In this document: positions 10,538 to 19,847 of the stretch, one piece after another
How positions within the stretch are numbered: the stretch's first letter is position 1
Layout: the number at the start of each line of letters is the position of its first letter
DNA from: Pacificispira spongiicola
GTDB lineage: Bacteria; Pseudomonadota; Alphaproteobacteria; UBA8366; Aestuariispiraceae
Direction: 5' to 3'
DNA length: 64,000 nt
Assembly (NCBI RefSeq): GCF_012926505.1
Contig: NZ_JABBNT010000002.1
Coordinates: 310,001-374,000 of the forward strand
The notes under the pieces: generated by a model
The model's input: the letters and a program-made list of their open reading frames with translations, nothing else
Database searches by the model: none
Told to the model about the DNA's origin: nothing
Position numbers and translations under genes: made by a program

Positions 10538-12676
10538 TCAGGATTTCTTTTTGGATTTGGCTTTTTTCGCCGGGGCGGGCGGCGGTTCCACGAGGTCGGA
10601 AGCGGTCGCGCGGCGTTGGTCAACGACTCCCGCCAGCCCTTCCCGCACCCGGTCCAGAACCATGCCCCAATCGCCCAGCACGCGCTGGCGCACCAGTTTC
10701 ATGGTCGGATACCAAGGCGTGTCTTCGCGTCCACGCAGCCAACGCCATTCCCCGCCATATGGAATAAGCGTCCAGACGTTCTTGCCCATCGCCCCCGCCA
10801 AGTGGCACACGGCCGTATCCACCGTCACGACAAGGTCCAGTTCAGCAATGATCGCGGCGGTGTCGGAGAAGTCTTTTAAATCCTGCGCATAAGAAAACAC
10901 GTTCGGGCGTGCCGTCGCGGCCTGGATCTCATCGGCGCCGGCGCCGACTTGCAGGGAATGGAAATCGACGCCGTCGACGTCAAACAGCGTCGCCAGTTCC
11001 TTGAACGGAATGGATCGGTACAAGTTGTCCGCATGGGTCGGCCGTCCCGTCCAGACGATCCCAACCTTCAAAACGCTACCGTCGGACGACGGCAGCGGTT
11101 TTTTACGCTGCGCATCCTTGGGCACGGAAAGATAGGGAATGTCGGCGGGAATGGTCTGAACGCTGGTTCCGAAGCGATGGGGCAGCGACAACAGGGGAAT
11201 TTGAACGTCGTATACGATCTTCAGGTCCGTTTCCCGGACGTGATGCAACTCATCCACCCCGTCCAGCGTCGTCATTACACGATACAGTTCCTGTTCGCAT
11301 AGAAACTGGATCGTCCCCCCCGTCCCCAGCTTTTCGCGAAGCTTTGGCACATATCGGCAGAATTGCAGCGTATCGCCGAAGCCCTGTTCGACATGGACAA
11401 GAAGACGGCGGCCGTCCAACGGCGACCCGTCCCACAGCCGTTCGCGAATATTCGGCACATTCGGCTTGAATGCAGACATCGCATACCGGGACTCATAGGC
11501 CGCGAAACCTTTTTCATACTGCCCATCCATCAATAGCACCGCCGCCGGGGCGAAGGTCCCGCGCGCCTGATTGGGCTGCAATTCCCGAACCCTCAAATAC
11601 AGGTCCATTGCGGGCTGAAGCTGTTCCATACGCAAAAGGCAATTGGCGTAGGAATACAGCGTGTCCGGGTCGGCGGGCGCCAGCGCGCGGGCCCGTTCCA
11701 GCACGTGTTTCGCCTCTACCGCGTTACCCAGCTTCAGCGTGACATGCCCCAGGCCCTTCAACGCGGCCAAATCGTCCGGCGCGACGGCGACCGCCTGTCG
11801 CATATGGGACGCCGCGGCAGATAATTTGCCCAACCGTTCCAGAACGCCGGCAATCGCGGTAAGACACCGCAGGTGATTGGGGTCTATCCGAAGCGCCTTC
11901 CGGAAGGCGGCTTCCGCCTCGACCAATTTGTTTTCCGTCTGTCGGCAGTTACCAAGTTTGACCCAAAGTTCGACGAAGCCCGGTGCGTATTCCAGCGCCT
12001 TTTCATAGCTTTCCGCCGCATCGGCAAAATGGTCCTTGCCCTTGGAGAACAAGGCATCGCCCCGGTTAGACCAGGCCTCCGCATAATTCGGCCGGGTCGC
12101 AATCGCCGCATCATATTGCGCAACCGCCATATCGAAATTGCGCATGCGGGCATAAGCGTTGCCCAGATTGTTCAGAATTTCCGGGATCGGTTCCCGGTCT
12201 TTCAACGCCTGCTCATAGGCACTCCGCGCCTCATCCAGCCGCCCCAGATCGGCATAGGCGATGCCTAGATTGTTGTAGGCTTCCGAATAGGTCGGATCGA
12301 CGTCGATCGCCTTCTTCAATTCCTCTATCGCCGCATCCGGCTGTTTCGCGACCCGCAACAGAAATCCCAAAGTGTTGCGGAAAGATGCCGTTTCAGGCTG
12401 CAAGGCAATCGCCTTCCGAACCAGGTCGATCCCGATATCCGTCCGCTTCGCCTGATGTGCAATCACCCCCAGCAGATGGATGGACAGGGCGTCTTCCGGA
12501 GTATCGGCCAGGATTGCCCGGACCTTCGTTTCCGCATCCTGCAACTTCCCGGCCTTCAACGCCTCGACGGCTTCGCGGAACCGCGTATCAGCATGTACCG
12601 ACTGTGTCGCATCGCCGATCGCGTGCTGCGCCGACTCGTCTGCCATTTCCGGCGTGTCGTTTACCGTGTCGTTCAT
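10538..12676 (-). CDS. TPR protein with C-terminal GT9-like glycosyltransferase domain
   Basis: 712 residues. The N-terminal half (about 35-400) is a run of tetratricopeptide repeats with the usual W/L/G/Y-A-P spacing (for example DPTYSEAYNNLGIAYADLG). The C-terminal half resembles glycosyltransferases of the heptosyltransferase (GT9/GT-B) type: KVGIVWTGRPTHADN, then DLVVTVDTAVCHLAGAMG and PYGGEWRWLRGREDTPWYP near the end. The tail is Lys-rich. Such TPR-GT proteins are common in alphaproteobacteria and are thought to modify proteins or surface glycans; substrate unknown. The ATG at 12676 has AGGGGGA just upstream; an upstream in-frame extension to 12733 has no good ribosome site. Expressed towards the cyclase gene (convergent). 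Confidence 0.8.
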   Translation of the reverse strand: MNDTVNDTPEMADESAQHAIGDATQSVHADTRFREAVEALKAGKLQDAETKVRAILADTPEDALSIHLLGVIAHQAKRTDIGIDLVRKAIALQPETASFRNTLGFLLRVAKQPDAAIEELKKAIDVDPTYSEAYNNLGIAYADLGRLDEARSAYEQALKDREPIPEILNNLGNAYARMRNFDMAVAQYDAAIATRPNYAEAWSNRGDALFSKGKDHFADAAESYEKALEYAPGFVELWVKLGNCRQTENKLVEAEAAFRKALRIDPNHLRCLTAIAGVLERLGKLSAAASHMRQAVAVAPDDLAALKGLGHVTLKLGNAVEAKHVLERARALAPADPDTLYSYANCLLRMEQLQPAMDLYLRVRELQPNQARGTFAPAAVLLMDGQYEKGFAAYESRYAMSAFKPNVPNIRERLWDGSPLDGRRLLVHVEQGFGDTLQFCRYVPKLREKLGTGGTIQFLCEQELYRVMTTLDGVDELHHVRETDLKIVYDVQIPLLSLPHRFGTSVQTIPADIPYLSVPKDAQRKKPLPSSDGSVLKVGIVWTGRPTHADNLYRSIPFKELATLFDVDGVDFHSLQVGAGADEIQAATARPNVFSYAQDLKDFSDTAAIIAELDLVVTVDTAVCHLAGAMGKNVWTLIPYGGEWRWLRGREDTPWYPTMKLVRQRVLGDWGMVLDRVREGLAGVVDQRRATASDLVEPPPAPAKKAKSKKKS

Positions 12677-12770
12677 GCATTCCCCCTGGATACCGCAGGA
12701 ACTTACCACTTCCCTGTACCGGCAGGAAAGCACCGGACTGTTTTCTATACGGGTCGTGCCCTATATTCTG

Positions 12771-12789
12771 CGCCGACCCGTGGTCGGCG
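12771..12789. other. Perfect inverted repeat in divergent intergenic region
   Basis: CGCCGACC and GGTCGGCG form an 8-bp perfect stem around a 3-base loop. It lies between the divergently transcribed TPR-glycosyltransferase and secreted-protein genes. No T-tract follows on either strand, so it is more likely an operator-like or structural element than a terminator. The remainder of 12677-12892 shows nothing I can name. Confidence 0.35.
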
Positions 12790-12892
12790 GTGTCAAAAAT
12801 GCCGTAATCCCTCCCCCGCGCCGCCCCTGTTTGGACATGCCGCCGGGGCAGATTTTCCGGCGATGGTATTTGACGACGAAAAGGTTACGCCC

Positions 12893-14107
12893 ATGCGGAT
12901 TGGCGCCGCCCCGATAGCCCTGATCCTGTTCACCGCCGCATTGGGTGCTTTATCGCCGCGCGGCCCGATCGCGACTGTGTTCGTGTCGAGCGCTTGGGCA
13001 CAAGCGGCACAGGAAGCCCCATTCCTGGTCTTGCGCATCCAATCCGAAATGGGATTCCGCCTACAGGACCGGAAGGCGGGCTTGGGAGGAGCAGTCTATG
13101 TCCTGAACCGCGCTCAACCGCGCGCCGATACCCGCACGCAATCCGTCCAGGTCGCCTATGACGCCCGAAACCGACCGACGCTGTTGCGCCTGACGCAGCG
13201 TATCGACAGCAATACCGCCGGTCAGGCCTTTATCGATGCCGCCCGTCAATCCATTGCCCGGGTCCAGCCGAAAGGGATCGACGCGCCGGTCGATCTGATC
13301 AAGCAAGCCCTGGCCGAAAAGCCGTCGCAACCGATCGCCCTGCCCTTGTCCGGCGGTCGGTCGGGATCGGTTTCCTATCTCGCTGACAGAAATATCGCCG
13401 TGCTCGATATCCCAATCGCTGTTGCGGATGCCCGGGCACTGGATGAACAAGACCTGCGCGACCGCCTTTCCGACGCGACCCTCACATTTGAAGAAACGGA
13501 AGCCGGCGATGGCGCAACCGTCGGCGAGCACCGCCGGTATCACGGGCCCGACGGTCGGTTCGGCGGCGGCGCGGTAAAGGGGGTTACGATTGAATCGGGC
13601 AGTTGGTCCCTCGATCCCAACGGCCTTTACTGCATCGACTCGGCGCCGACCGGGGACACCTCTTGCGGGGCACTCTACGAAATCGACGGGGACGGATTGT
13701 ATCTCGCGATTCGGGACGGCGAGACGACGACGGTCAACCGCGTGTCGGTTCAGCACGGCAATCCGGGCGATTTCGCGACACCGCGTCGGGCGGATGCCGT
13801 GCCCCAGGCTGTCGCGGAAATGATCGTCCGCGGACAGACGGAAGATCGTCGCTACCCCAATGGAGGTCGCGCCAGCCTGTATATGATGCGGGACGGAACC
13901 TTCCGGGGCATCCGCGACGGAGAACCCTCCGACGGCACCTGGACGATCCTGAAAGACGGTCGACGATGCCTGACGGAAACGGAAACCGGTGAATCGGAAT
14001 GCCTCTTCCTCAGCGAAACCGACGGCGGGACCTTCCGCTTGTTTGATCTGGACCGCAGTTTGCGGGGGGAAGCCGTCTATCGCGACGGCAATCCCGAAGG
14101 GTATTAA
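12893..14107 (+). CDS. Secreted protein with duplicated W...C...C motif, function unknown
   Basis: 404 residues with a clear Sec signal peptide (about 1-38, ending SSAWAQA before AQEAP). The N-terminal half (about 40-210) has no motif I recognise. The C-terminal half carries two related units: GSWSLDPNGLYCIDSAPTGD..C..LYEIDGDGLYLA and GTWTILKDGRRCLTETETGE..C..LSETDGGTFRLF. This W-x(8-9)-C-x(8)-C pattern resembles DUF995-like periplasmic proteins of alphaproteobacteria, with a probable disulfide in each unit. The ATG at 12893 was chosen because the signal peptide begins there; an in-frame ATG at 12863 is possible. Its stop overlaps the stop of the convergent FAH gene by a few bases. Periplasmic location is predicted; function is unknown. 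Confidence 0.7.
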   Translation: MRIGAAPIALILFTAALGALSPRGPIATVFVSSAWAQAAQEAPFLVLRIQSEMGFRLQDRKAGLGGAVYVLNRAQPRADTRTQSVQVAYDARNRPTLLRLTQRIDSNTAGQAFIDAARQSIARVQPKGIDAPVDLIKQALAEKPSQPIALPLSGGRSGSVSYLADRNIAVLDIPIAVADARALDEQDLRDRLSDATLTFEETEAGDGATVGEHRRYHGPDGRFGGGAVKGVTIESGSWSLDPNGLYCIDSAPTGDTSCGALYEIDGDGLYLAIRDGETTTVNRVSVQHGNPGDFATPRRADAVPQAVAEMIVRGQTEDRRYPNGGRASLYMMRDGTFRGIRDGEPSDGTWTILKDGRRCLTETETGESECLFLSETDGGTFRLFDLDRSLRGEAVYRDGNPEGY

Positions 14108-14946
14108 ACCGAAACGACGAAGTGATTCTGGGCGCCCAAACCGTCGACGCCGCTTTCCAGGCGATTTCCGGCGCGCAAATATTCCGACGGTTCCATCCCG
14201 TGCCCAACGCCGGGCGGCGTGCCGGTCGCGATCACGTCGCCGGGGGCCAGCGTCATGAACTGGCTTAGATAGCTGACGATCTGGGCCACGCCGAAAATCA
14301 TCAATTCCGTATTGCCGAACTGCTTGCGGCGACCGTCAACTTCCAGCCATAGGCTCAACCGTTGGGGGTCCAGGATTTCGTCCCGCGTCACCAACCAGGG
14401 TCCCAAGGGACCGAACGTGTCGCAGCTTTTCCCCTTGGTCCATTGACCGCCGCGTTTGTTCTGATACTCGCGTTCCGAGAGGTCGATAAACCCGGCATAG
14501 CCCGCGACATGATCCATGGCGTCGTCTTCCGACACATATTGCGCGGTCTTGCCGATCACGACGGCAAGTTCGACTTCCCAATCCGTATGTTTCGATCCGC
14601 GCGGCAGCTTGATGTCGTCGAACGGCCCCGTCAGCGCGGTCGTCGCCTTCATGAAGATGATCGGTTCGGACGGGATTTCCGCGCCGACTTCCTTCGCATG
14701 ATCGCGGTAGTTCAAACCGATGCAGACAATCTTGCCGATGCCGTCCAGCGGCACGCCCAGACGCGGCTTGCCCGTCACTTCCGGAAGTTCGGTCTTATCC
14801 AGGGCCTGCAGCGCGGCCAGACGGTCGCTGCCCAGGCAGTCCGGCGTGATATCGTTCAGTTCATGCGACAGATCCCGGAGCACGCCATCCGCGTCAATAA
14901 CTCCCGGTTTTTCGGCGCCTTTTTGTCCGTATCGAACCAGTTTCAT
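14104..14946 (-). CDS. Fumarylacetoacetate hydrolase (FAH) family protein
   Basis: 280 residues with the length and layout of the small FAH-family enzymes that cleave or hydrate keto acids. Family members include ureidoglycolate lyase, 2-keto-3-deoxy acid hydrolases and related acylpyruvases. Visible landmarks are VCIGLNYRDHAKEVG, the metal-binding Glu pair in DWEVELAVVIGK, the Asp in FIDLSEREYQ, the lid region KRGGQWTKGKSCDTFGPLGP, and TGTPPGVGHG near the end. Substrate cannot be assigned from sequence alone. The ATG at 14946 gives the canonical MKLVRYG start. Convergent with the preceding secreted-protein gene; the 293-bp gap upstream separates it from divergent dppA. Confidence 0.85.
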   Translation of the reverse strand: MKLVRYGQKGAEKPGVIDADGVLRDLSHELNDITPDCLGSDRLAALQALDKTELPEVTGKPRLGVPLDGIGKIVCIGLNYRDHAKEVGAEIPSEPIIFMKATTALTGPFDDIKLPRGSKHTDWEVELAVVIGKTAQYVSEDDAMDHVAGYAGFIDLSEREYQNKRGGQWTKGKSCDTFGPLGPWLVTRDEILDPQRLSLWLEVDGRRKQFGNTELMIFGVAQIVSYLSQFMTLAPGDVIATGTPPGVGHGMEPSEYLRAGNRLESGVDGLGAQNHFVVSV

Positions 14947-15239
14947 CGTCTGCCCCGCTGTCTTTTATCGTTTCATGAAATGGTGCACAGCACCGCCCTG
15001 AAAAGCAACGAAACTTGTGAAGTATTTTATCGATCACGACACAACTGTTTGGCCACGCCGGAGAAATGGCGTTTGACTCCTTTTGAAACGCATGATGTTC
15101 TGGGCGTTCAGCACGCGCGGAATACGGGGTCCTTCCGCGACCCGGGACGCCACATGGTCCCAGCGGTTCCGCGTAGCCATTCTATAGATGAAAGCGTGGT
15201 GGAACTGTGGGGCCCCCGCTTTTCAGGGAGACTTCAAAA
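14947..15239. promoter_or_regulatory. Divergent regulatory region between FAH gene and dppA
   Basis: No gene is seen in this 293-bp gap. It contains two adjacent perfect palindromes close to the FAH start: TTTCATGAAA at 14971-14980 and GGTGC-ACA-GCACC at 14982-14994. Both are good operator candidates. A TTGACT at 15073 could be a -35 box for dppA, but no convincing -10 lies at the right distance, so I do not assign a promoter. CAGGGAG at about 15224-15230 is the ribosome site for the dppA GTG start. Confidence 0.4.
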
Positions 15240-16832
15240 GTGAAAAAAGCACTTCTGGCGGCCGTCACCGGCCTTACCTTGGCTATGGGGGCACAGGCTG
15301 CTCAGGCCAAGACCCTGGTTTTTTGCTCGGAAGGCAGTCCCGAAGGATTCAACCCGGCGTTTTACACCGCCGGTACGACCTTCGACGCGACCTCTCGTCA
15401 AATCTTCAACAAGCTCGTCGAATTCGAACGCGGCTCCACGAAGATCGTCCCGGGTCTCGCCGAAAGCTGGGAAGTCAGCAACGACGGGTTGGAATACACC
15501 TTCAACCTGCGTAAGGGCGTCAAGTTCCACACGACGGACGGCTTCACGCCGACGCGTAACTTCAACGCTGCGGACGTGGTCTTCTCGTTCAAGCGTCAGT
15601 GGGATCCGAACCACCCGTATCATGCTGTTTCCGGCGGCTCCTACGAATACTTCAACGGCATGTCCATGCCGGACCTGATCAAGGACATCGTCGCGGTCGA
15701 CGACTACACGGTGAAGTTCGTTCTGAACCGTCCGGAAGCCCCGATGATCGCGAACCTGGCGATGGATTTCGCCTCCGTCACCTCTGCAGAATACGCGGAT
15801 AAGATGATGGAAGCCGGCACGCCGGAGAAAGTCGACCTTGAGCCGGTCGGCACGGGTCCGTTCCAACTGGTCGATTACCAGAAAGACGCCGTCATCCGTT
15901 ACAAGGCCAACCCGGACTATTGGGCCGGTGCGGCGCCGATCGACAACCTGATCTTCGCCATCACGCCGGACGCGTCCGTGCGCTATGAGAAGCTGAAGGC
16001 CGGTGAATGCCATGTCATGCCGTATCCGAATCCGGCCGACCTGGAAGACATGAAGGCCAATGGCGACATCAACCTGATGGAACAGGAAGGCCTGAACGTC
16101 GGCTATCTGGCCTATAACACGCAGGTGGCGCCGTTCGACAATCCGAAGGTCCGCAAGGCCCTGAACATGGCGATCAACAAGGAAGCCATCATCGAGGGCG
16201 TGTTCCAGGGGGCCGGTAAGGTCGCCAAGAACCCGATCCCGCCGACGATCTGGTCCTACAACGAAGCGACCGTCGACGATCCGTACGATCCGGATGCGGC
16301 GAAAGCCATGCTGGAAGCCGAAGGTGTCAAGGACCTGTCGATGAAGATCTGGGCCATGCCGGTCCAGCGTCCGTACAACCCCAACGCCTCGCGTATGGCC
16401 GAACTGATTCAGGCGGACTTCGCGAAAGTCGGCGTGACGGCGGAAATCGTCTCCTACGAATGGGGCGAATACCTGAAGCGTTCCAAGGAACTGGACCGCG
16501 ACGGCGCGGTTCTGCTGGGTTGGACCGGTGACAACGGCGACCCCGACAACTTCCTGGCCGTTCTGCTCGGCTGCGACGCTGTCGGCGGCTCAAACCGTGC
16601 CCAGTGGTGCTATCAGCCGTTCGAAGACCTGATCCAGAAGGCGAAAGTCGTTTCCGACAACGCCGAACGTACCAAGCTGTATGAAGAAGCGCAGGTCGTC
16701 TTCAAGGAACAGGCCCCGTGGGCGACGATCGCACACTCCGTCGTCTTCAAGCCGGTTCGCAAGGAAGTCAAAGACTTCCGCATCGATCCGTTCGGCGGCC
16801 ACGTCTTCTACGGCGTCGATATCGAAGAGTAA
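15240..16832 (+). CDS. dppA: Dipeptide ABC transporter periplasmic binding protein DppA
   Basis: 530 residues, close in sequence along its whole length to E. coli DppA as I remember it. The mature N-terminus KTLVFCSEGSPEGFNP, the segments SGGSYEYFNGM and PTRNFNAADVVFSF, and the late segment WAMPVQRPYNPN all match. The start is GTG at 15240, with CAGGGAG upstream and a Sec signal peptide ending AAQAAQA before KTLV. An in-frame upstream ATG at 15207 would only add residues ahead of the signal peptide. It binds dipeptides (and in E. coli also haem and 5-aminolevulinate) in the periplasm and delivers them to DppBC. First gene of the dpp operon; a hairpin separates it from dppB. Confidence 0.95.
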   Translation: MKKALLAAVTGLTLAMGAQAAQAKTLVFCSEGSPEGFNPAFYTAGTTFDATSRQIFNKLVEFERGSTKIVPGLAESWEVSNDGLEYTFNLRKGVKFHTTDGFTPTRNFNAADVVFSFKRQWDPNHPYHAVSGGSYEYFNGMSMPDLIKDIVAVDDYTVKFVLNRPEAPMIANLAMDFASVTSAEYADKMMEAGTPEKVDLEPVGTGPFQLVDYQKDAVIRYKANPDYWAGAAPIDNLIFAITPDASVRYEKLKAGECHVMPYPNPADLEDMKANGDINLMEQEGLNVGYLAYNTQVAPFDNPKVRKALNMAINKEAIIEGVFQGAGKVAKNPIPPTIWSYNEATVDDPYDPDAAKAMLEAEGVKDLSMKIWAMPVQRPYNPNASRMAELIQADFAKVGVTAEIVSYEWGEYLKRSKELDRDGAVLLGWTGDNGDPDNFLAVLLGCDAVGGSNRAQWCYQPFEDLIQKAKVVSDNAERTKLYEEAQVVFKEQAPWATIAHSVVFKPVRKEVKDFRIDPFGGHVFYGVDIEE

Positions 16833-16854
16833 GGCTCTTCATCGGGATAGGGTG

Positions 16855-16894
16855 GGACCGGCGTGAGTTTGTTCGCGCCGGTCCTTTCCGTTTT
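16855..16894 (+). terminator. Intercistronic hairpin/attenuator between dppA and dppB
   Basis: GGACCGGCG (16855-16863) pairs perfectly with CGCCGGTCC (16876-16884), followed by TTTCCGTTTT. The T-run is interrupted, so this is probably a partial terminator or an mRNA-stabilising stem. It would allow more binding protein than permease to be made from one operon. That pattern is common for binding-protein genes; strength here is inferred. Confidence 0.6.
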
Positions 16895-16929
16895 AACATC
16901 CCGTTGACGGCCGTAAGGGACCGGCATTC

Positions 16930-17943
16930 ATGTTCAGATACACACTTAACAAAGTCGCATTGACGATCCCGACACTGATCGGCGTCACGATCGTCGCATT
17001 CGCCTTTATTCGCCTTTTGCCCGGCGATCCGATTCTTCTCTTGGCGGGCGAACGCGGCGTTACCGAGGAACGCTATACCCAATTGGCTGCGCAATTCGGG
17101 TTCGACCAGCCTCTTTGGCAGCAATACCTGATATTCATGGGGAACTTGCTCCAGGGCGATCTCGGCAATTCCTTCGTCACGAAGCAACCGGTGTTGACGG
17201 AGTTTCTGGCACGGTTCCCCGCGACCCTGGAACTGTCGATCTTCGCCATGCTCCTGGCACTGATCGTCGGCCTGCCCGCGGGCGTCATCGCCGCCGTTCG
17301 GCGTGGCACCTTCTTCGACCACACGCTCATGACGGTGTCTCTGACCGGCTATTCCATGCCGATCTTCTGGTGGGGCCTTCTGCTTATCATCCTATTTTCC
17401 AGCATCCTGGGTTGGACTCCCGTGTCGGGCCGCATTTCGGTCATGTATTTTTTCGACATGCCGACCGGCTTGATGACCATCGACGCCCTTTTTTCCGGGG
17501 ATAAAGGCGCCTTCCGCTCCGCGCTCAGCCATCTGATTCTACCGTCGATCGCGCTCGGTACGATTCCCATGGCCGTGATCGCGCGGCAGACCCGATCGGC
17601 GATCCTGGAGGTTCTGGGCGAAGACTATATCCGTACCGCCCGGGCAAAAGGGATTTCGGCCTGGCGCATCGTCGGTCTGCATGCGCTGCGCAACGCCTTG
17701 ATCACGGTCGTCACCGTCATTGGGCTTCAGGTCGGCGTGCTGTTCGCGGGCGCCATTCTGACGGAAACGATTTTCGCCTGGCCCGGTATCGGTAAGTGGA
17801 TGATCGATTCCATCTACCGTCGCGACTATCAGGTGGTCCAGGGCGGCCTGATCCTAATCGCCGGTATCGTGATGATCGTGAACCTGATCGTCGACTTCTT
17901 GTACGGATTGATCAATCCGCGCATCCGCCATACGAGGGGCTGA
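16930..17943 (+). CDS. dppB: Dipeptide ABC transporter permease DppB
   Basis: 337 residues, with the usual DppB/OppB opening (MFRYTLNKVALTIPTLIGVT) and six predicted membrane segments. The EAA cytoplasmic loop EDYIRTARAKGISAWRIVGL contacts the ATPase subunits. AAGGGA upstream of the ATG serves as ribosome site. It is separated from dppA by a 97-bp gap containing the hairpin, and from dppC by 2 bp. Forms the membrane channel with DppC. Confidence 0.95.
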   Translation: MFRYTLNKVALTIPTLIGVTIVAFAFIRLLPGDPILLLAGERGVTEERYTQLAAQFGFDQPLWQQYLIFMGNLLQGDLGNSFVTKQPVLTEFLARFPATLELSIFAMLLALIVGLPAGVIAAVRRGTFFDHTLMTVSLTGYSMPIFWWGLLLIILFSSILGWTPVSGRISVMYFFDMPTGLMTIDALFSGDKGAFRSALSHLILPSIALGTIPMAVIARQTRSAILEVLGEDYIRTARAKGISAWRIVGLHALRNALITVVTVIGLQVGVLFAGAILTETIFAWPGIGKWMIDSIYRRDYQVVQGGLILIAGIVMIVNLIVDFLYGLINPRIRHTRG

Positions 17944-17945
17944 CA

Positions 17946-18851
17946 ATGAGCACCGCTACCACTACGTCCGACATCGGCGGTTCGCCGCGCACTCGCGCAA
18001 TCGCCGAATTCTGGCACTATTTCAGCGAAAACAAGGGTGCCGTCGTCGGCCTCTGTTTCGTCGGCATTGTTATCTGTTGCGCGATTTTCGCACCGCTGAT
18101 CGCCCCTTATTCGCCGGAAGAGCAATTCCGCGACTACTTCCTGGTTCCGCCGGTTTGGGAAGACGGCGGCAGCTCAATGTTCCTGCTTGGTACCGATGCG
18201 GTCGGGCGGGATATCCTGTCACGGCTCATCTATGGCGCGCGTTATTCCTTGGCGGCGGGTTGCGTTATTATCGCCCTCACGCTGACATCGGGAATCGGAC
18301 TCGGCCTCACCGCCGGTTATGTCCGCGGCTGGTTCGAAGTCCTGGTGATGCGATTAATGGATATCATCCTATCCGTCCCGTCCCTGCTTCTGGCCTTGGT
18401 ATTGGTAACCGTGCTGGGTCCCGGACTGTTCAGCGCGATTGTCGCGATTGCCGTGACCTATGTCCCTCACTTCGTCCGACTGACCAGGGCGCAGGTGATC
18501 TCCGAGGCCCAGCGTGACTATGTGACCGCCAGCCGTGTCGCCGGTGCGGGCACCCTGCGCCTGATGGTTATCGCAATCCTGCCGAACTGCATGGCCCCCC
18601 TGATCGTCCAGGCCACCATGTCCTTTTCCACGTCGATCCTGGATGTGGCGGCGCTCGGCTTCTTGGGGGTCGGGGCGCAGCCGCCGACACCGGAATGGGG
18701 CCGCATGCTGGCCGAAGCACGGGAATTCATCACCCGCGCCTGGTGGGTCGTGACCTTCCCCGGTCTGGCGATCCTTTTGACCGTATTGGCGATCAACCTG
18801 ATGGGCGATGGATTGCGCGACGCGCTCGACCCGAAAATGAAGAGGTCCTGA
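17946..18851 (+). CDS. dppC: Dipeptide ABC transporter permease DppC
   Basis: 301 residues of the DppC/OppC type: cytoplasmic N-terminus, first membrane segment at about 34-52, and an extracytoplasmic stretch containing the family signature FLLGTDAVGRDILSRLIYGAR. The remaining membrane segments carry the EAA loop (QRDYVTASRVAGAGTLRLMV). The ATG at 17946 was chosen over an upstream extension inside dppB because it has GAGGGG upstream and follows the dppB stop by 2 bp. Heterodimerises with DppB. Confidence 0.95.
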   Translation: MSTATTTSDIGGSPRTRAIAEFWHYFSENKGAVVGLCFVGIVICCAIFAPLIAPYSPEEQFRDYFLVPPVWEDGGSSMFLLGTDAVGRDILSRLIYGARYSLAAGCVIIALTLTSGIGLGLTAGYVRGWFEVLVMRLMDIILSVPSLLLALVLVTVLGPGLFSAIVAIAVTYVPHFVRLTRAQVISEAQRDYVTASRVAGAGTLRLMVIAILPNCMAPLIVQATMSFSTSILDVAALGFLGVGAQPPTPEWGRMLAEAREFITRAWWVVTFPGLAILLTVLAINLMGDGLRDALDPKMKRS

Positions 18852-18854
18852 TCG

Positions 18855-19847
18855 ATGCCGCTTCTAGAGATACAGAACCTATCCGTCGATTTCGCCACGG
18901 CGCATGGCAAATTCCGGGCGGTCGACGGCGTCAACCTGACCGTCGATCCGGGCGAAACCGTCGCCATCGTCGGTGAATCCGGTTCCGGGAAATCCGTGTC
19001 CATGTTGGCCCTGATGGGCTTGCTGCCCTGGACCGCGACAATCACCGCGGACCGCATGGCGCTGGACGGGCGCGATCTTCTGACCATGAGCAAGCGGCAG
19101 CGCCGTAGCCTTGCGGGCAAGGATATCGCGATGATCTTCCAGGAGCCGATGACGAGCCTGAATCCGTGTTTCACGGTCGGGTTCCAAATCGACGAGATCC
19201 TGAAGACCCATATGTCGCTGACCCGTAAGGAACGCGACCGTCGCGCGATCGAACTTATGTCCCTGGTCGGCATCCCGTCGCCGGAATCCCGATTATCGGC
19301 CTTCCCGCACCAGCTTTCGGGCGGGATGAGCCAGCGCGTGATGATCGCCATGATGATCGCCTGCAATCCGCGTCTGTTGATCGCGGACGAACCGACCACG
19401 GCCCTGGATGTGACCATTCAGGCACAGATCCTGGAACTGTTGCTGACCCTGCAACAGGAAACGGGCATGGCCCTGGTGCTGATCACGCACGATATGGGCG
19501 TGGTGGCGGAAACCGCGCAGCGCGTCGTCGTGCAGTATGCGGGGCAGCAGGTGGAAGCACGGCCCGTGCTGGACCTGTTCGACATGCCGCGTCATCCCTA
19601 TACCCAGGCGCTTCTGGCGGCCCTGCCGGAACGCGCGACCAGTCAGCACCTGCCGTCCATTCCAGGTGTCGTGCCGGGTCAATTCGACCGGCCCGCAGGG
19701 TGTTTGTTCAATCCGCGCTGCGAATACGCGACCGACCTGTGCCGGTCCACCCCGCCGGTGGTCCGCGACGGCGCGCTGTGCCACATGCCGCTGGACGATG
19801 CCGGTAACCCGACCCAACCCAAAATTCTTGCGGAGGCCGCGTCGTGA
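18855..19847 (+). CDS. dppD: Dipeptide ABC transporter ATP-binding protein DppD
   Basis: 330 residues with a complete ABC ATPase set: Walker A GESGSGKS, signature LSGGMSQR, Walker [13 protein letters not shown] and switch His in LVLITHDMG. The C-terminal oligopeptide/dipeptide extension contains a Cys cluster ([19 protein letters not shown], then ALCHMP), which in DppD/OppD relatives can bind a 4Fe-4S cluster. The ATG at 18855 lies 3 bp after the dppC stop. Its stop overlaps the dppF GTG by 4 bases (GTGA), implying translational coupling. Confidence 0.95.
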   Translation: MPLLEIQNLSVDFATAHGKFRAVDGVNLTVDPGETVAIVGESGSGKSVSMLALMGLLPWTATITADRMALDGRDLLTMSKRQRRSLAGKDIAMIFQEPMTSLNPCFTVGFQIDEILKTHMSLTRKERDRRAIELMSLVGIPSPESRLSAFPHQLSGGMSQRVMIAMMIACNPRLLIADEPTTALDVTIQAQILELLLTLQQETGMALVLITHDMGVVAETAQRVVVQYAGQQVEARPVLDLFDMPRHPYTQALLAALPERATSQHLPSIPGVVPGQFDRPAGCLFNPRCEYATDLCRSTPPVVRDGALCHMPLDDAGNPTQPKILAEAAS

